Below are positions 24,747 to 24,882 of a stretch of 24,882 nt of DNA, piece after piece (positions within the stretch are counted from its first letter, which is position 1; every line of letters starts with the position of its first letter). The position numbers and the translations under genes were made by a program. A model generated the notes under the pieces. The model worked only from the letters and a program-made list of their open reading frames with translations. It made no database searches and was not told the DNA's origin. This stretch comes from Bacillota bacterium (GTDB lineage: Bacteria; Bacillota; Clostridia; Lachnospirales; Lachnospiraceae): positions 1-24,882 of the forward strand of contig JAEWPN010000160.1 of assembly GCA_023399455.1 (NCBI GenBank), read 5' to 3'.

Positions 24747-24882
24747 TAAAGATTCATCTTGAGTTTCCGTAAAATGTAATTTTTAAAAAATATAACTTCT
24801 CCTAAAGTACCAATCTGTCTTTTTTTTGAAAAATAAAAGGACAATACTTCGAATAGAGTCACCGAAACAAGCCCCGTGGGAA

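Noticed and set aside
1..24882. CRISPR arrays, tRNA or rRNA genes, insertion sequences, prophage genes
   Set aside because: None was seen: no regularly spaced short repeats, no cloverleaf-like sequence noticed by eye, and no transposase or integrase frame.

Overview
The window looks like a chromosomal stretch from a low-to-mid GC Gram-positive anaerobe of the Clostridia, most likely Lachnospiraceae. The pointers are the strong GGAGG-type ribosome binding sites, lipoproteins with short lipobox signals, two YesM/YesN-type two-component pairs, an LplB/YtcP-type sugar ABC transporter, a TetR repressor with a Firmicutes-type C-terminus, and a giant coiled-coil FtsX-like permease. No rRNA, tRNA, CRISPR array, transposase or integrase gene was seen. 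The species cannot be named from sequence alone.

Layout. 1-212: tail of an unidentified gene and two terminators. 235-3651 (minus): response regulator RR1 and sensor kinase HK1, in one operon. 3751-5908: a 124-bp degenerate copy of the start of the downstream dehydratase gene, followed by two lipoprotein genes (3969-5072 plus, 5163-5678 minus). 5944-15651 (plus): the carbohydrate locus, made of a mannonate-dehydratase-like enolase-superfamily enzyme, kinase HK2, regulator RR2, a lipoprotein sugar-binding protein, two permeases and a family 1 beta-glucosidase. 15659-15932: a broken 3' copy of a TetR gene. 16145-19323 (plus): a secreted 3D-domain protein and a large lipoprotein that joins a propeller-like region to a solute-binding region. 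19332-19892 (minus): the intact TetR gene. 20180-24746 (plus): an ATPase and a 1286-residue FtsX-like permease. 24747-24882 holds no gene that I can recognise.

How the genes work together (inference). HK2/RR2 probably sense an extracellular sugar or its consequences and activate the transporter operon. The importer brings in an oligosaccharide or glycoside, the GH1 enzyme splits it, and the dehydratase handles a sugar acid. No separate ATPase is encoded with the importer, which is usual for this permease type because a shared MsmX-like ATPase serves several systems. The TetR protein probably represses the divergent ATPase/FtsX operon through repeated sites that overlap its promoter.

The most unusual feature is structural. 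Two segments rich in secreted and lipoprotein genes (about 2.0 kb and 3.4 kb) are each bracketed by a full gene on the right and a partial, decaying direct copy of that gene on the left. Both segments look AT-richer than the sugar locus in spot counts. They look like two separate acquisition events with the same architecture, and neither shows a recombinase. The second segment, a 3D-domain cell-wall protein next to an orphan propeller/solute-binding lipoprotein, is the best candidate here for an undescribed functional module.
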